DNA of 64,000 nt from Paenibacillus sp. J2TS4 (GCF_018403245.1 NZ_BOSH01000004.1:186001-250000), one strand, 5' to 3'; shown: positions 45,352 through 55,057, counted from the first letter of the stretch. The notes: generated from the sequence alone by a model not told the origin. Made by a program: numbers and translations.

Positions 45352-45759
45352 ATGGTTTTGTTGAATTCACCGACTTTTAACTTGATGGAACGTTCGATGG
45401 ACGCTTCGGCCTTGCGCCACCAGGTTTTATCCAACAATATCGCCAATGTGGACACGCCATATTTTAAGCGATCGGAGATCAAGTTCGAAGAATTTCTGCA
45501 AAATGAAATGAGGGCTCCTTTCTCCATCGAAGGATTTAGGACCGACCCCAGACATTTTGTCATAGGTCATTCTTCACAGGTTTCTCCACAGATCACTACA
45601 GACGCAGAAACGGCCATGAATAACAACATGAATAATGTCGACATCGATGCGGAAATGTCCTTATTGGCCAAAAATGTCCTTAGGTATTATGTAATGAGCC
45701 AGCAGGTCGGCCATGAAATCAAAATGGCCAGAACAGCGCTAGGAGGAAGCAGCCGATGA
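45352..45759 (+). CDS. flgB: Flagellar basal-body rod protein FlgB
   Basis: A 135-residue proximal rod subunit and first gene of the fla/che operon. The rod motif QVLSNNIANVDTPYFKRSEI is near the N-terminus, and a helical C-terminus (MSLLAKNVLRYYVMSQQVGH) completes it. GGGAGAGG lies before the ATG. It overlaps flgC by 4 bp. Confidence 0.96.
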   Translation: MVLLNSPTFNLMERSMDASALRHQVLSNNIANVDTPYFKRSEIKFEEFLQNEMRAPFSIEGFRTDPRHFVIGHSSQVSPQITTDAETAMNNNMNNVDIDAEMSLLAKNVLRYYVMSQQVGHEIKMARTALGGSSR

Positions 45760-46205
45760 AATTGACAGGAGCATTCGACATTAGTTCTTCCGCATTAACG
45801 GCCCAGAGACTCAGAATGGATGTCATATCTTCCAACATTGCCAATGCGGGGACCAACCGAGGCCGGCTGGTCGATGGTCAATGGGTCCCATACACCAGGA
45901 AAATTGTCACGATGGAGCCTAGAAGCCAGCAACCATTTGCCCATTTTCTGGATTCGGCTATGCAGGGTTCTACCGGGGAAGGAGTGAAAGTCACTCGAAT
46001 TTCGGAAGATCCCACACCTCCGAAGCCGGTTTATAACCCGACTCATCCTGATGCAGATGAGAATGGCTATGTACATATGCCCAATGTTGACCTTGCGAAA
46101 GAATTTATCGACATGATTTCGGCCACTCGCTCCTATGAAGCGAACGTAACTGCCTTGAATGCATCCAAGTCGATGATTACCAAGGCTTTAGAAATAGGCA
46201 GATAG
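45756..46205 (+). CDS. flgC: Flagellar basal-body rod protein FlgC
   Basis: A 149-residue rod subunit. ISSSALTAQRLRMDVISSNI with SNIANAGT is the rod signature, and the C-terminal helix is MISATRSYEANVTALNASKS. It overlaps flgB (ATGA) and is followed by fliE. Confidence 0.96.
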   Translation: MKLTGAFDISSSALTAQRLRMDVISSNIANAGTNRGRLVDGQWVPYTRKIVTMEPRSQQPFAHFLDSAMQGSTGEGVKVTRISEDPTPPKPVYNPTHPDADENGYVHMPNVDLAKEFIDMISATRSYEANVTALNASKSMITKALEIGR

Positions 46206-46232
46206 ACCTGAAGCATAACGGAAGGGGGGACA

Positions 46233-46547
46233 ATGATGATAAATCAGCTAACATTCAACACACCGGCGGTTGGAGCTCCGCAGCCGGAAGCAGCTAAGGC
46301 TTCAGTCGTCGGGGCGATGGATTTAACACAGAAATTCGATCAGTTTCTCAGAGGGGCCATTGCTGATTTAAACCAGCAGCAGCATCAAGTGGAAGGCCTG
46401 AACGAACAATTCATTAAGGGAGAAGTGAACGACGTTCATCAACTGATGATTGCCTCGGCCAAAGCGGAATTAGGCCTGCAACTGACTGTGCAAGTGCGCA
46501 ACAAAGTTGTAGAGGCCTACCAGGATGTTATGAGGATGCAGCTCTAA
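46233..46547 (+). CDS. fliE: Flagellar hook-basal body protein FliE
   Basis: A 104-residue MS ring-rod junction protein. The conserved end NDVHQLMIASAKAELGLQLT and VRNKVVEAYQDVMRMQL is clear. Two adjacent ATGs (46233 and 46236) follow AAGGGGGG. Confidence 0.94.
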   Translation: MMINQLTFNTPAVGAPQPEAAKASVVGAMDLTQKFDQFLRGAIADLNQQQHQVEGLNEQFIKGEVNDVHQLMIASAKAELGLQLTVQVRNKVVEAYQDVMRMQL

Positions 46548-46585
46548 TTCCACTAATTACGGTAACGTTTGGATGAGGTGAAATA

Positions 46586-48172
46586 GTGAACGAAACGGTT
46601 CTCCAATATGTAAATCGTGTCAAGGAATTATGGGGGAGATTTAGCAAAACTCAAAAAATAACGCTGATCGCAACCGTCGTGTTATTGATTCTTACTTTGG
46701 TTTTAGTTACATACAGCTTGTCCAAGACAGAATACGCGACAGCGTTTACAGAGTTGCAACCGGGAGACGCCGCAGCTATTAAAAAACATCTGGAAGACAA
46801 CAAAATTCCTTACCGCTTAAGCGATGACGGCAAGTCGATCGGTGTCCCCCGCAACATGGTTTCCAATGTCAAAATCGATGTAGAGTCCCAAGGGCTTAAC
46901 CAAACCGGAAGCATAGGCTACGGAGCCTTCCGGGAAAACAATGCTTTCGGTACGACCGACAACGAGTTCAGCATCAAGAAGCTGGATATGATCCAAGGGG
47001 AGCTGCAGCAGCTTATCAACTCCAATACGGCGGTAGCCAGCTCCAAGGTGGTCATTAACCTTCCAGAGGAAACGGTATTTCTACGAAGCGACCAGGATCA
47101 GCAATCGACTGCGTCTGTCGTCGTCAATTTGAAGCCGGGCTATCGGCTTGATCAGAACAAAATTGATACGATGTATCAACTGGTTTCCAAAAGTGTGAAA
47201 AACCTGCCTATCGAAAACATTGCGATTTCAGACCAAAGCGGGGACTTGCTCCCTTACTCCAAAAATAACGACAGTCAGTTCACTTCCGCGAATGCGGCGG
47301 CAATGCAATTTGAAATCAAACGGAAGTTCGAACAAGATCTCCGCAAGGATATCAAAGAAATTCTTGGCGGTATTCTTGGCCAGGACAAAGTGATTCCGAT
47401 GGTCATCGCAACGATGAACTTTGATAAAAGAAGCACGGTCGAAAATCTCGTTACTCCCGTTAACGTTGAAGAACAAAGAGGGATTGAGATCAGTGTTCAA
47501 GAGCTGCAGAAAACCTATACCTCCAATGGAGCAGATACCGGTGGAGTACCGGGAACCGGGCCAACCGACATTCCAACCTATCCAGGAAGCTCGGCGACCG
47601 GGTCTGCGAACTCCGAAGAAATGCAGAGAACCGTCAACTATGAAGTGAACCGGATTACTCAGCAGATTGAATCCAGTCCGTTCACTGTAACTGATTTAAC
47701 CATTTCTGTCGGCATTGAACCACCTGATCGAAATAATCCGGACTCTCTCACGCCGGAGGCAAGGGAAGCGATCGAACGAATTCTGGTCAGCGTAGTCAAT
47801 GCTTCACTGGCTAACAGCGGAAGAACCTTTACTCCAGAGGAGCTTGCCAGTCGGGTCAATGTATTCGATCAAATGTTTGCCGGACCGGAACCGGCCGGAC
47901 AAGCATCGAACCTCAATTGGTACTGGATCGGCGGCATCGGCGTGGCGGCATTGGCGCTTGCTGTGTTGGGCGGCTACTTCATCTCTCGCAGACGTAAGGA
48001 AAACGCAGAGGGCGAAGAAGAATTGTTTGGCAGCCCGGCAGTGGAATATCCGACGATCGATCTCGAGAATGTTACCAACGAGAATCAGGTGCGGAACCAA
48101 CTCGAAACTTTGGCTAAGAAGAAGCCTGAAGAATTTGTTAATTTGTTAAGAACCTGGCTGGTTGACGAATAG
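46586..48172 (+). CDS. fliF: Flagellar MS-ring protein FliF
   Basis: A 528-residue membrane protein forming the MS ring. The first membrane segment is at about residues 25-45 (ITLIATVVLLILTLVLVTYS) and the second near residue 450 (WIGGIGVAALALAVLGGYFI). The YscJ-like ring domain includes NKIPYRLSDDGKSIGVPRNM. The C-terminal tail binds FliG. The start is GTG 46586 after GAGGTGAAA. Confidence 0.96.
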   Translation: MNETVLQYVNRVKELWGRFSKTQKITLIATVVLLILTLVLVTYSLSKTEYATAFTELQPGDAAAIKKHLEDNKIPYRLSDDGKSIGVPRNMVSNVKIDVESQGLNQTGSIGYGAFRENNAFGTTDNEFSIKKLDMIQGELQQLINSNTAVASSKVVINLPEETVFLRSDQDQQSTASVVVNLKPGYRLDQNKIDTMYQLVSKSVKNLPIENIAISDQSGDLLPYSKNNDSQFTSANAAAMQFEIKRKFEQDLRKDIKEILGGILGQDKVIPMVIATMNFDKRSTVENLVTPVNVEEQRGIEISVQELQKTYTSNGADTGGVPGTGPTDIPTYPGSSATGSANSEEMQRTVNYEVNRITQQIESSPFTVTDLTISVGIEPPDRNNPDSLTPEAREAIERILVSVVNASLANSGRTFTPEELASRVNVFDQMFAGPEPAGQASNLNWYWIGGIGVAALALAVLGGYFISRRRKENAEGEEELFGSPAVEYPTIDLENVTNENQVRNQLETLAKKKPEEFVNLLRTWLVDE

Positions 48173-48184
48173 AGGTGTCCACGA

Positions 48185-49204
48185 TTGGCAAAAGCAATAG
48201 CTCAGCATAGTTTGACTGGCAGGCAAAAAGCAGCCATTCTCTTGATCAGCTTGGGACCGGAAGTCTCGGCTCAAATTTTTAAACATTTAAGAGAAGAAGA
48301 AATAGAGCAATTAACGTTGGAAATTGCCAACGTACGCAAGGTGGACGCTTTGGATAAGGAAGCGATACTGGCTGAATTCCACCAAATTTGCCTGGCGCAG
48401 GAATATATTTCACAAGGCGGTATTTCCTACGCGAAAGAAATATTAGAGAAGGCGCTTGGATCGCAAAAGGCCGTCGAGGTCATTAATCGGTTAACGGCCA
48501 CGCTTCAAGTCCGGCCTTTTGATTTTGCAAGAAAAGCCGACCCGGCACAAATTCTGAATTTTATCCAGAACGAGAATTCGCAGACGATCGCTTTGGTACT
48601 CTCGTATTTGCAGCCAGAGCAAGCCTCCATCATTCTCTCCTCGCTTTCCCAGGAGAAGCAGGCTGAAGTGGCCAAACGGATTGCGCTAATGGACAGTACC
48701 TCTCCAGAGGTCATTACCCAAGTGGAGAAGGTGCTTGAGCAGAAGCTTTCCGCGACGGTTACCCAGGATTACACTTCGGCTGGAGGCATTGAATCGATTG
48801 TCCAAATCTTGAACGGCGTCGACCGCGGCACCGAACGGACCATTCTCGATTCGTTAGAAATTCAAGACCCTGAGCTGGCCGAGGAAATTAAAAAGAGAAT
48901 GTTCGTCTTTGAAGACATCGTTAATTTGGACAACCGTTCCATTCAACGAATCATTCGCGACATCGAGAATACCGACCTGCAGCTTGCCTTGAAAGTGGCC
49001 AGCGAAGAGGTCCGGGAATCCATCTTCAGCAACATGTCGAAACGGATGTCGGATACCTTCAAGGAAGAAATGGAGTACATGGGCCCCGTCAGGCTGCGTG
49101 ATGTAGAAGAAGCTCAGACTCGAATTGTAGCTACGATTCGCCGCTTGGAAGAATCCGGTGAGATCATCATCGCACGCGGTGGAGGAGATGATATCGTTGT
49201 CTAA
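48185..49204 (+). CDS. fliG: Flagellar motor switch protein FliG
   Basis: A 339-residue switch component that contacts MotA and generates torque. LTGRQKAAILLISLGPEVSA opens it, an EHPQ-like segment is seen in LSYLQPEQASIILSSL, and the C-terminal charged helix lies around FEDIVNLDNRSIQRIIRDIE. Translation starts at TTG 48185. It overlaps fliH by 8 nt. Confidence 0.96.
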   Translation: MAKAIAQHSLTGRQKAAILLISLGPEVSAQIFKHLREEEIEQLTLEIANVRKVDALDKEAILAEFHQICLAQEYISQGGISYAKEILEKALGSQKAVEVINRLTATLQVRPFDFARKADPAQILNFIQNENSQTIALVLSYLQPEQASIILSSLSQEKQAEVAKRIALMDSTSPEVITQVEKVLEQKLSATVTQDYTSAGGIESIVQILNGVDRGTERTILDSLEIQDPELAEEIKKRMFVFEDIVNLDNRSIQRIIRDIENTDLQLALKVASEEVRESIFSNMSKRMSDTFKEEMEYMGPVRLRDVEEAQTRIVATIRRLEESGEIIIARGGGDDIVV

Positions 49205-50039
49205 GTTGATTAAACCGGGAGGTTACATATCGCTTGACGACACCAAAGTGGTTAACCCCTTGCTCCATCTTGACAAATTGGAGCGGGCGGGCGCTCATCC
49301 TGCCGGTCCATTGCCTTACACCGAAGAAGAGGAGCAGGAGATCGTTCAGGCGAAGCAGCTGAAGGAGCAAATTCTGCGAGATGCCGAACAGCTGGCGGAA
49401 GAACAAATCCGCCAGGCGATGGAAGAGGCTCATCAAGTCAAAGAACAGGCCAAGCAAGAATTGGACTCCTGGTGGCAGGAGCAGCGTCGCCTTGATCTGG
49501 AGGAACGAGAACGATCCCAAGCTCAAGGATTCCAAGAAGGCTATGATACCGGCGTTCAACAGGCGAAAGAAGACATCAGCAAGCAATACGAGAACACGAT
49601 GGCCGAAGCGAGAACTATTCTGGAGCAAGCTTACGAAACCAAAAGGCAAATCATTCGCGATGCCGAACCGTTTCTGATTGAGCTAAGCTGCGCTATAGCC
49701 GAGAAGATTGTTCAACAGCAGCTTACCGTCAGCCCGGAATGGGTCCTTGCGATGACGAAGGAAATGCTGGCCCGCAAAAGAGAAAGAGGGACGATTACCC
49801 TGTGTGTGGCGCCTCAGTCATTTGCCTATTTGCAGGGGGCCAGAGACGAGTTAAAGCTGGTGGTTGACTCCCAGGCCGAATTAGAGATCGTTCCTGATTC
49901 ATCGGTTCAGGATCAAGGCTGTGTCGTTCGTTCGGAATTCGGCAGCATTGACGCGCGTATCGAAACACAGCTTGCCGAAATCAAAAATGCGTTGCTCGAG
50001 GTAGCCGCGGCTCAAGAAGGTGCTCTCGATGAAGAATAA
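49197..50039 (+). CDS. fliH: Flagellar assembly protein FliH
   Basis: A 280-residue regulator of the export ATPase FliI. A long charged coiled-coil region (residues about 35-150, many Gln/Glu/Lys) leads to a C-terminal domain (FLIELSCAIAEKIVQQQLTV). The start is TTG 49197, placed 11 nt after GGAGG within the end of fliG; ATG 49188 is too close to that site. It overlaps fliI by 11 nt. Confidence 0.9.
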   Translation: MSKLIKPGGYISLDDTKVVNPLLHLDKLERAGAHPAGPLPYTEEEEQEIVQAKQLKEQILRDAEQLAEEQIRQAMEEAHQVKEQAKQELDSWWQEQRRLDLEERERSQAQGFQEGYDTGVQQAKEDISKQYENTMAEARTILEQAYETKRQIIRDAEPFLIELSCAIAEKIVQQQLTVSPEWVLAMTKEMLARKRERGTITLCVAPQSFAYLQGARDELKLVVDSQAELEIVPDSSVQDQGCVVRSEFGSIDARIETQLAEIKNALLEVAAAQEGALDEE

Positions 50040-51354
50040 CAGGCTGCAAGCTGCGCGGTACATCGACTTTATTCGACAAATGGATCCAGTTCCCGTCTTC
50101 GGGAAGGTGACTCAAGTCATAGGCCTCACGGTGGAGGCCGAAGGTCCTGATGCCAGCATCGGAGATGTTTGTCACATCTTCCCGCTGAAGTCCGACAAGC
50201 CGCTGAAGGCGGAGGTCGTCGGGTTCCGCGGAAATAAGGTTATCCTTATGCCGCTTGGCGATCTTCACTCCATAGGCCCGGGCTGTGACGTAGTTAGTAC
50301 CGGCAAGCCCTTAAGTGTCCAGGTGGGACATGAGCTGCTGGGCAAGGTGCTGGACGGATTGGGCCAACCGCTGGATGGCTCACTGCTTCCTCCCCACATG
50401 GCTCAATATTCGACAAACAATAGTCCGGGCAACCCGCTCATGAGACCCAGAGTCCTGAATCCCATCAGCGTAGGAATCCGCTGCATCGATGGCTTGCTAA
50501 CGATAGGCAAAGGACAACGGGTCGGTATCTTTGCCGGATCCGGAGTTGGAAAGAGCACGTTGATGGGCATGATTGCCCGCAATACGGAAGCCGATGTCAA
50601 CGTCATTGCCCTGGTCGGCGAGCGCGGACGGGAGGTGCTCGATTTCATCGAGCGGGATCTCGGTCCGGAAGGCTTGGCTAAATCGGTCGTCATCGTCGCT
50701 ACCTCCGATCAGCCTGCGCTGATTCGTATCAAAGGTGCTTTGATCGCAACGAGCATCGCCGAGTATTTTCGGGACAGAGGTCATAATGTCATGCTCATGA
50801 TGGACTCCGTAACCCGTTATGCGATGGCCCAGAGAGAAGTCGGGCTGGCGGTCGGAGAGCCTCCGGCAACCCGCGGGTACACCCCTTCCGTATTTGCCAA
50901 TTTGCCTAAATTGCTGGAGCGCTCGGGAACGGGGCCCAAAGGCTCGATCACCGCGTTCTACACGGTTCTGGTGGACGGCGACGATATGAATGAGCCCATA
51001 GCGGATGCGGTCCGCGGAATATTGGACGGTCACATTGTCCTGGATCGGAATTTGGCGAACAAAGGCCATTATCCGGCTATTGACATCCTGGCCAGCGTAA
51101 GCCGGGTCATGAAAGAAATTGTTCCTCGGGACCAGCAGGCGGCCGCTGAATTTCTCAAAAGATTGCTTTCTATTTATAGAAATTCGGAGGACCTGATTAA
51201 TTTGGGGGCGTACCAAAGAGGAACAAATCCAGAAATTGATCTTTCTTTGCAATATATTTCAAAAATCCATGATTTTACAACGCAAAAAACGGACGAAAAG
51301 GTGTCTTACGAGGAAACGGCTCAAAGACTGATAGGTGAATTTCAAAAAGGATGA
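50029..51354 (+). CDS. fliI: Flagellar export ATPase FliI
   Basis: A 441-residue F1-beta-like ATPase driving unfolding and export of flagellar subunits. Walker A is GIFAGSGVGKSTLMGMIAR, then ALVGERGREVLDFIE, and Walker B lies in VMLMMDSVTRYAMAQREVGL. The start is ATG 50029, after AAGAAGG; a GTG at 50020 falls on the ribosome binding site. Confidence 0.96.
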   Translation: MKNNRLQAARYIDFIRQMDPVPVFGKVTQVIGLTVEAEGPDASIGDVCHIFPLKSDKPLKAEVVGFRGNKVILMPLGDLHSIGPGCDVVSTGKPLSVQVGHELLGKVLDGLGQPLDGSLLPPHMAQYSTNNSPGNPLMRPRVLNPISVGIRCIDGLLTIGKGQRVGIFAGSGVGKSTLMGMIARNTEADVNVIALVGERGREVLDFIERDLGPEGLAKSVVIVATSDQPALIRIKGALIATSIAEYFRDRGHNVMLMMDSVTRYAMAQREVGLAVGEPPATRGYTPSVFANLPKLLERSGTGPKGSITAFYTVLVDGDDMNEPIADAVRGILDGHIVLDRNLANKGHYPAIDILASVSRVMKEIVPRDQQAAAEFLKRLLSIYRNSEDLINLGAYQRGTNPEIDLSLQYISKIHDFTTQKTDEKVSYEETAQRLIGEFQKG

Positions 51355-51360
51355 TGATCA

Positions 51361-51801
51361 ATGCCATTCAAGTTTACCTTTCAAAAAATCGTTGATTTAA
51401 AAACGAGTGAAAAGACGCAAGCAGAATGGACACTGTCCACTGCCGTCGGGGAGTTGAGGATGGAGGAGCAGAGCTTGCAGCAGCTCCGTCTGGAGAAGCA
51501 ATCCGTCCAGGATCGACTTTACGCCGAATCGGAAGTACGGACAACGGTATCCGAGTTAATGATCTATCAATCTTATATGGATCATATCGATCACAAAATC
51601 AGCGAGAAGTCCAAGGATGTCACCGCAGCACAAAAAAATGTAGACATCCAGAAGGAAACCTTGACGGTGAAGATGATGGAGGAAAAGGTGTGGCTTAACG
51701 CCCGCGATAAAGCGAAGCAGCGCTTCATGTCCGAATGGCTGAAGAAGGAACAGGACAGTTTGGACGAAATGGCCTCGGTTAGACATCGAAGAACCGTATG
51801 A
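51361..51801 (+). CDS. fliJ: Flagellar export chaperone FliJ
   Basis: A 146-residue all-helical coiled-coil protein beginning MPFKFTFQKIVDLKTSEKTQ, typical of FliJ, which sits in the FliI hexamer like the stalk of F1. It follows fliI by 6 nt. An unusual 240-nt gap follows it. Confidence 0.93.
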   Translation: MPFKFTFQKIVDLKTSEKTQAEWTLSTAVGELRMEEQSLQQLRLEKQSVQDRLYAESEVRTTVSELMIYQSYMDHIDHKISEKSKDVTAAQKNVDIQKETLTVKMMEEKVWLNARDKAKQRFMSEWLKKEQDSLDEMASVRHRRTV

Positions 51802-51851
51802 ATATATAAACTGCACTAAAGAAATAAAGATCATGGAGTGGAGAAAGAAAG

Positions 51852-51935
51852 ATGCTTCCAGGGCGAGTTTTGGCTTTGTATTCCTACCATCCGAAGGCCC
51901 ATCTATATAGAAGGAATACAAAACAAGATGTTTGA
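51852..51935 (+). CDS. Possible 27-codon ORF after fliJ
   Basis: A short frame MLPGRVLALYSYHPKAHLYR and seven more residues begins at ATG 51852 after a purine-rich stretch (GGAGTGGAGAAAG). Its codons overlap an 11-bp inverted repeat, so it may simply be structured RNA. It matches nothing I know. Confidence 0.2.
   Translation: MLPGRVLALYSYHPKAHLYRRNTKQDV
51875..51922 (+). other. Inverted repeat in the fliJ-motE gap
   Basis: TTTGTATTCCT (51875-51885) and AGGAATACAAA (51912-51922) form a perfect 11-bp stem with a 26-base loop. A second, smaller hairpin with repeated CTTCGGA lies at about 51938-51961. They occupy the only large gap inside the operon and have no U-tract. Confidence 0.55.
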
Positions 51936-52042
51936 AGCTTCGGAGGCACTTTCCTTCGGAACGGAATGATCCCTTTCATTAGTGACACTTATATAGCATT
52001 AAATGAAATTTTTGTTGAGTAAAGCCCTTAGGGGGGAGAACC

Positions 52043-52939
52043 TTGGATACAGAGCTGGAAAAAACTGAATTAAGCGCTTTTGAAAGATTGTTTTACTGGG
52101 TTCTCATTCCGATCCTTTTTACGGGCATTCTGGTGCTGGTCTACCTGTTCGTTTTCGATAATGAATTTAAGCAAAAAATTCACAGCACAGCTACGAGCAT
52201 TCCTGTTATCGGGGGCTGGTTTGGAAGCGCGGAGACAGAAGAATCGGCCCCGGATGATCCGGCCCACCCGGCTGCAGCCCAGGAGGAGCAAATCAAAGCT
52301 CTGAAGCAGCAGTTGAGCGAGAAGGACGAGCAGCTGACGCAGGCGACATCGGCAGAGGCGGAAAAAGACCGGCAGATTGAGGAGCTTCAGACGGCCTTGG
52401 CTGCCTTGGACGAGCAGCTGGAAGAGCAACTGGCCGGGGATGAAGAATATGCGAAGCAGATTCGGCAAACAGGCTCCATGTACGCCAAAATGACTCCGAG
52501 TAAAGCTGCGGCCATTATGGAGAATTTGACCAACCAGGAAAGAGTGCTCTTCTTGAATGAAATGAAATCGGAGGAGAGAACCCGCATTCTGGAAAAAATG
52601 AATCCGCAGCTGGCGGCTGAAACCAGTGTCGCTCTTAAGGATGCTGTTCTGGCGAAGGATACGCAAATTGCTGCTTTACAGGAACGGATTAAGGCGGCGG
52701 AAGAGAAGCTTGCCCAGGCCGGACCGAAGCTCAGCAGCAGTGATGTCGGATCCACCTTTGCCAATATGGACGGCAAGCAAGCTGCCGCGCTGCTGCTGGA
52801 AATGAATGCGACCAGTCCCGATAAAGTGGTGGAAATATTGAATGCGACCAGCAACGAGGCGAGATCCCGGATTATGTCTGAAATGTCCAAAGAGAATAGT
52901 AAATTAGCAGCGGCCATTCTGGCCAAGCTTGTTCCATAA
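52043..52939 (+). CDS. ylxF: MotE/YlxF-like protein (MgtE N-domain-like)
   Basis: A 298-residue protein at the ylxF position. A single membrane segment lies at residues about 15-40 (FYWVLIPILFTGILVLVYLF), a long coiled coil at 75-140 (EEQIKALKQQLSEKDEQLTQ), and an MgtE-N-like helical domain in the C-terminal half (MTPSKAAAIMENLTNQERVL, repeated as MDGKQAAALLLEMN). In other bacteria MotE proteins aid stator assembly. The start is TTG 52043 after AGGGGGGAG. Confidence 0.85.
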   Translation: MDTELEKTELSAFERLFYWVLIPILFTGILVLVYLFVFDNEFKQKIHSTATSIPVIGGWFGSAETEESAPDDPAHPAAAQEEQIKALKQQLSEKDEQLTQATSAEAEKDRQIEELQTALAALDEQLEEQLAGDEEYAKQIRQTGSMYAKMTPSKAAAIMENLTNQERVLFLNEMKSEERTRILEKMNPQLAAETSVALKDAVLAKDTQIAALQERIKAAEEKLAQAGPKLSSSDVGSTFANMDGKQAAALLLEMNATSPDKVVEILNATSNEARSRIMSEMSKENSKLAAAILAKLVP

Positions 52940-53000
52940 CCGGAGGATCGGTGGAAGATTCCGGATTACCTTCCTTATATGAAAGGAGGTGAAATACATA

Positions 53001-54434
53001 ATGGATATGAATGCTTTGTTCGTTCAAACCGTTACGCCCCCGGCTTCAACAACAGGAGGGAATCGAAATTCCTCGGCAGCGAATAACGGTTCCCAGAATT
53101 CTACTTTTGCCGGAGCGATGGGTCTGGTTATGAAGGTGGCGGATGCAGGACAGCCTGTCGAGCAGCAGTCTAATGAAGCACTTCCGTTGGTTTATGCCTT
53201 GATCAGCGAGGGCGAGGAGACGGATGAGCAAAACGGCACGGAGGAGCAGCTCGATTGGATTTTTCCGGTTGTCGAGGAACTGATGGAGCAGCCCGAGGTT
53301 TTGCAGGATTGGACCAACGAGGAACCGTTCCGCCAGTGGCTTAATCAGGCAAGCGAGCTATTAGCGGCTATGGGTGTACAAATAGCCGATACAATGGAAC
53401 AAGGAAATTCCGAAGCCGCGAAGGAGAATTCTGATTCCGTTCGAGCTTGGAGCTCCGTAGAGGTAAGGCAAGTGCTGGAGTCTTTTATTCGAATGGCCCG
53501 TCAGAACCCGGACAGTGGATTGGTTGACCAACTCAAGGACAAGTTGGGTGAGCTGATGCTTGCCGCACAATCGGTACGCAAGCCGGAATCCAATGCGGAT
53601 GCCCGAAGAGAAGCAGCAGTTGAAACGACACCGTCGACGACGCTGCCGGGGCGTTCCTTGGCCGGTACGGAGGAGAATTTGTCTGCGGGCGAACGTATGG
53701 CCCAGGCTGCAGGTAAAGCTCAACTGAGCACATCCGAGCCGAATCATAATCAAGCGGGAATCAAAGTAGTTTCTGAACCGGATGCCCTATCGCGTCTGGA
53801 GATGCTGACTTACCGCAGCGGCTCTGTCGAGCGGGTTATGACGGCGAATGCGGAAGCGGCGAGAGGAAGCGAATGGAATGCAGCCGTTTCTGAATCCCCT
53901 GCGCTTGCGCCAGAATCGATGCAAAGGAGCGAGACTATGCGCCCGGCTAATCAGCCTGTTCTCCCTCAGGAGCCGATTCCCGCAGACCGATTTGCAGGTG
54001 AAATGAGCCGATTCGTGCTGAGAAGCTTCACGACGGGAGCTTCTGACGGATTTTCGGAAGCCCGATTATCGTTATACCCTGAGCATCTGGGGCATGTCGA
54101 TGTGAAACTGACTATGCATAATGGCCAGCTAACGGCACAATTTCTGGCTCATACGATGCTTGGCAAGGAAACGTTGGAGGCCCAGCTATCCCAGCTGAGA
54201 CTTCAATTGCAAGCCCAAGGGATCCAGGTGGAGAGAATGGAAGTGACCCAATCCAATTCTTCCGTAGGCTCTCAGCTGTTCCATGAACAAAGAGAGCGTC
54301 CTTCCCAGCAGCAATATTCTCAGCAGTCCAGACAGAATGCGGATCGCTATGAGGAGGATTTGGCAGCGGATTCGGCCGATTGGGCGGAGATGCAGAGCTC
54401 CGTATATGGCAGCGGATTCGATGTGACAGCTTAA
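53001..54434 (+). CDS. fliK: Flagellar hook-length control protein FliK
   Basis: A 477-residue export-switch ruler. The N-terminal and middle parts are low-complexity (Ser, Gln, Glu, Ala). The conserved Flg_hook domain is C-terminal: EARLSLYPEHLGHVDVKLTM and ETLEAQLSQLRLQLQAQGIQ. The start is ATG 53001 after AAAGGAGGTGA; the GTG at 52989 lies inside that site. Confidence 0.93.
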   Translation: MDMNALFVQTVTPPASTTGGNRNSSAANNGSQNSTFAGAMGLVMKVADAGQPVEQQSNEALPLVYALISEGEETDEQNGTEEQLDWIFPVVEELMEQPEVLQDWTNEEPFRQWLNQASELLAAMGVQIADTMEQGNSEAAKENSDSVRAWSSVEVRQVLESFIRMARQNPDSGLVDQLKDKLGELMLAAQSVRKPESNADARREAAVETTPSTTLPGRSLAGTEENLSAGERMAQAAGKAQLSTSEPNHNQAGIKVVSEPDALSRLEMLTYRSGSVERVMTANAEAARGSEWNAAVSESPALAPESMQRSETMRPANQPVLPQEPIPADRFAGEMSRFVLRSFTTGASDGFSEARLSLYPEHLGHVDVKLTMHNGQLTAQFLAHTMLGKETLEAQLSQLRLQLQAQGIQVERMEVTQSNSSVGSQLFHEQRERPSQQQYSQQSRQNADRYEEDLAADSADWAEMQSSVYGSGFDVTA

Positions 54435-54469
54435 TAGACTGAACTGATATTCCTCCGGGAGGTGAAAGC

Positions 54470-55057
54470 GTGTCTGACGCAATTAGTACGAGTAATGTAT
54501 GGCCTTTTTATTCTGCCAAAAACAAAAGCATCACATCAGAAAACAATGATTCACTCGGTAAGGACGATTTCCTAAAAATATTACTTACCCAATTGGCCAA
54601 TCAGGATCCAATGCAGCCGATGCAGGATCGCGAATTTATTGCCCAAATGGCACAGTTTACCGCTGTGGAGCAGATGACCAAAATGTCGGGCGAAATGAAG
54701 CTGATGAGGCAAGCGTTAGGAGCGTCCCCCGCGTTGATCGGCAAAGAAATTCAATGGATCGAGCTGGATGACAAAGGCGATAAGGTAACCCGAAGCGGTA
54801 TCGTGGAGGCTCTTACCTTTAAGGATGGGGCCCAATACGCCGTCGTCGGCAAGGAATCCATTTCGATGGATCAAATCTTAAGGATTGGCAACCCGCAGGA
54901 GCAGCCTCCTACGGATCCAACGGATGAGATAGAGGATCCGGACGATAAGGAAGAAGCTCCGGGGGAAATTGAGAATCCGGAGGATACTGAAGGAATTCCT
55001 CCTGGAGAAGAGGAACCGGGAGAAGGGGAGACCGGCCCGGCGGAGGACGGAGCATGA
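54470..55057 (+). CDS. flgD: Flagellar hook capping protein FlgD with acidic tail
   Basis: A 195-residue hook scaffold. The conserved core LGKDDFLKILLTQLANQDPM and REFIAQMAQFTAVEQM is in the first 75 residues. The last 50 residues are an unusual Pro/Glu/Asp-rich tail (DPTDEIEDPDDKEEAPGEIE and similar) not present in standard FlgD. The start is GTG 54470 after GGAGGTGAAA. It overlaps the next gene by 4 bp. Confidence 0.93.
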   Translation: MSDAISTSNVWPFYSAKNKSITSENNDSLGKDDFLKILLTQLANQDPMQPMQDREFIAQMAQFTAVEQMTKMSGEMKLMRQALGASPALIGKEIQWIELDDKGDKVTRSGIVEALTFKDGAQYAVVGKESISMDQILRIGNPQEQPPTDPTDEIEDPDDKEEAPGEIENPEDTEGIPPGEEEPGEGETGPAEDGA

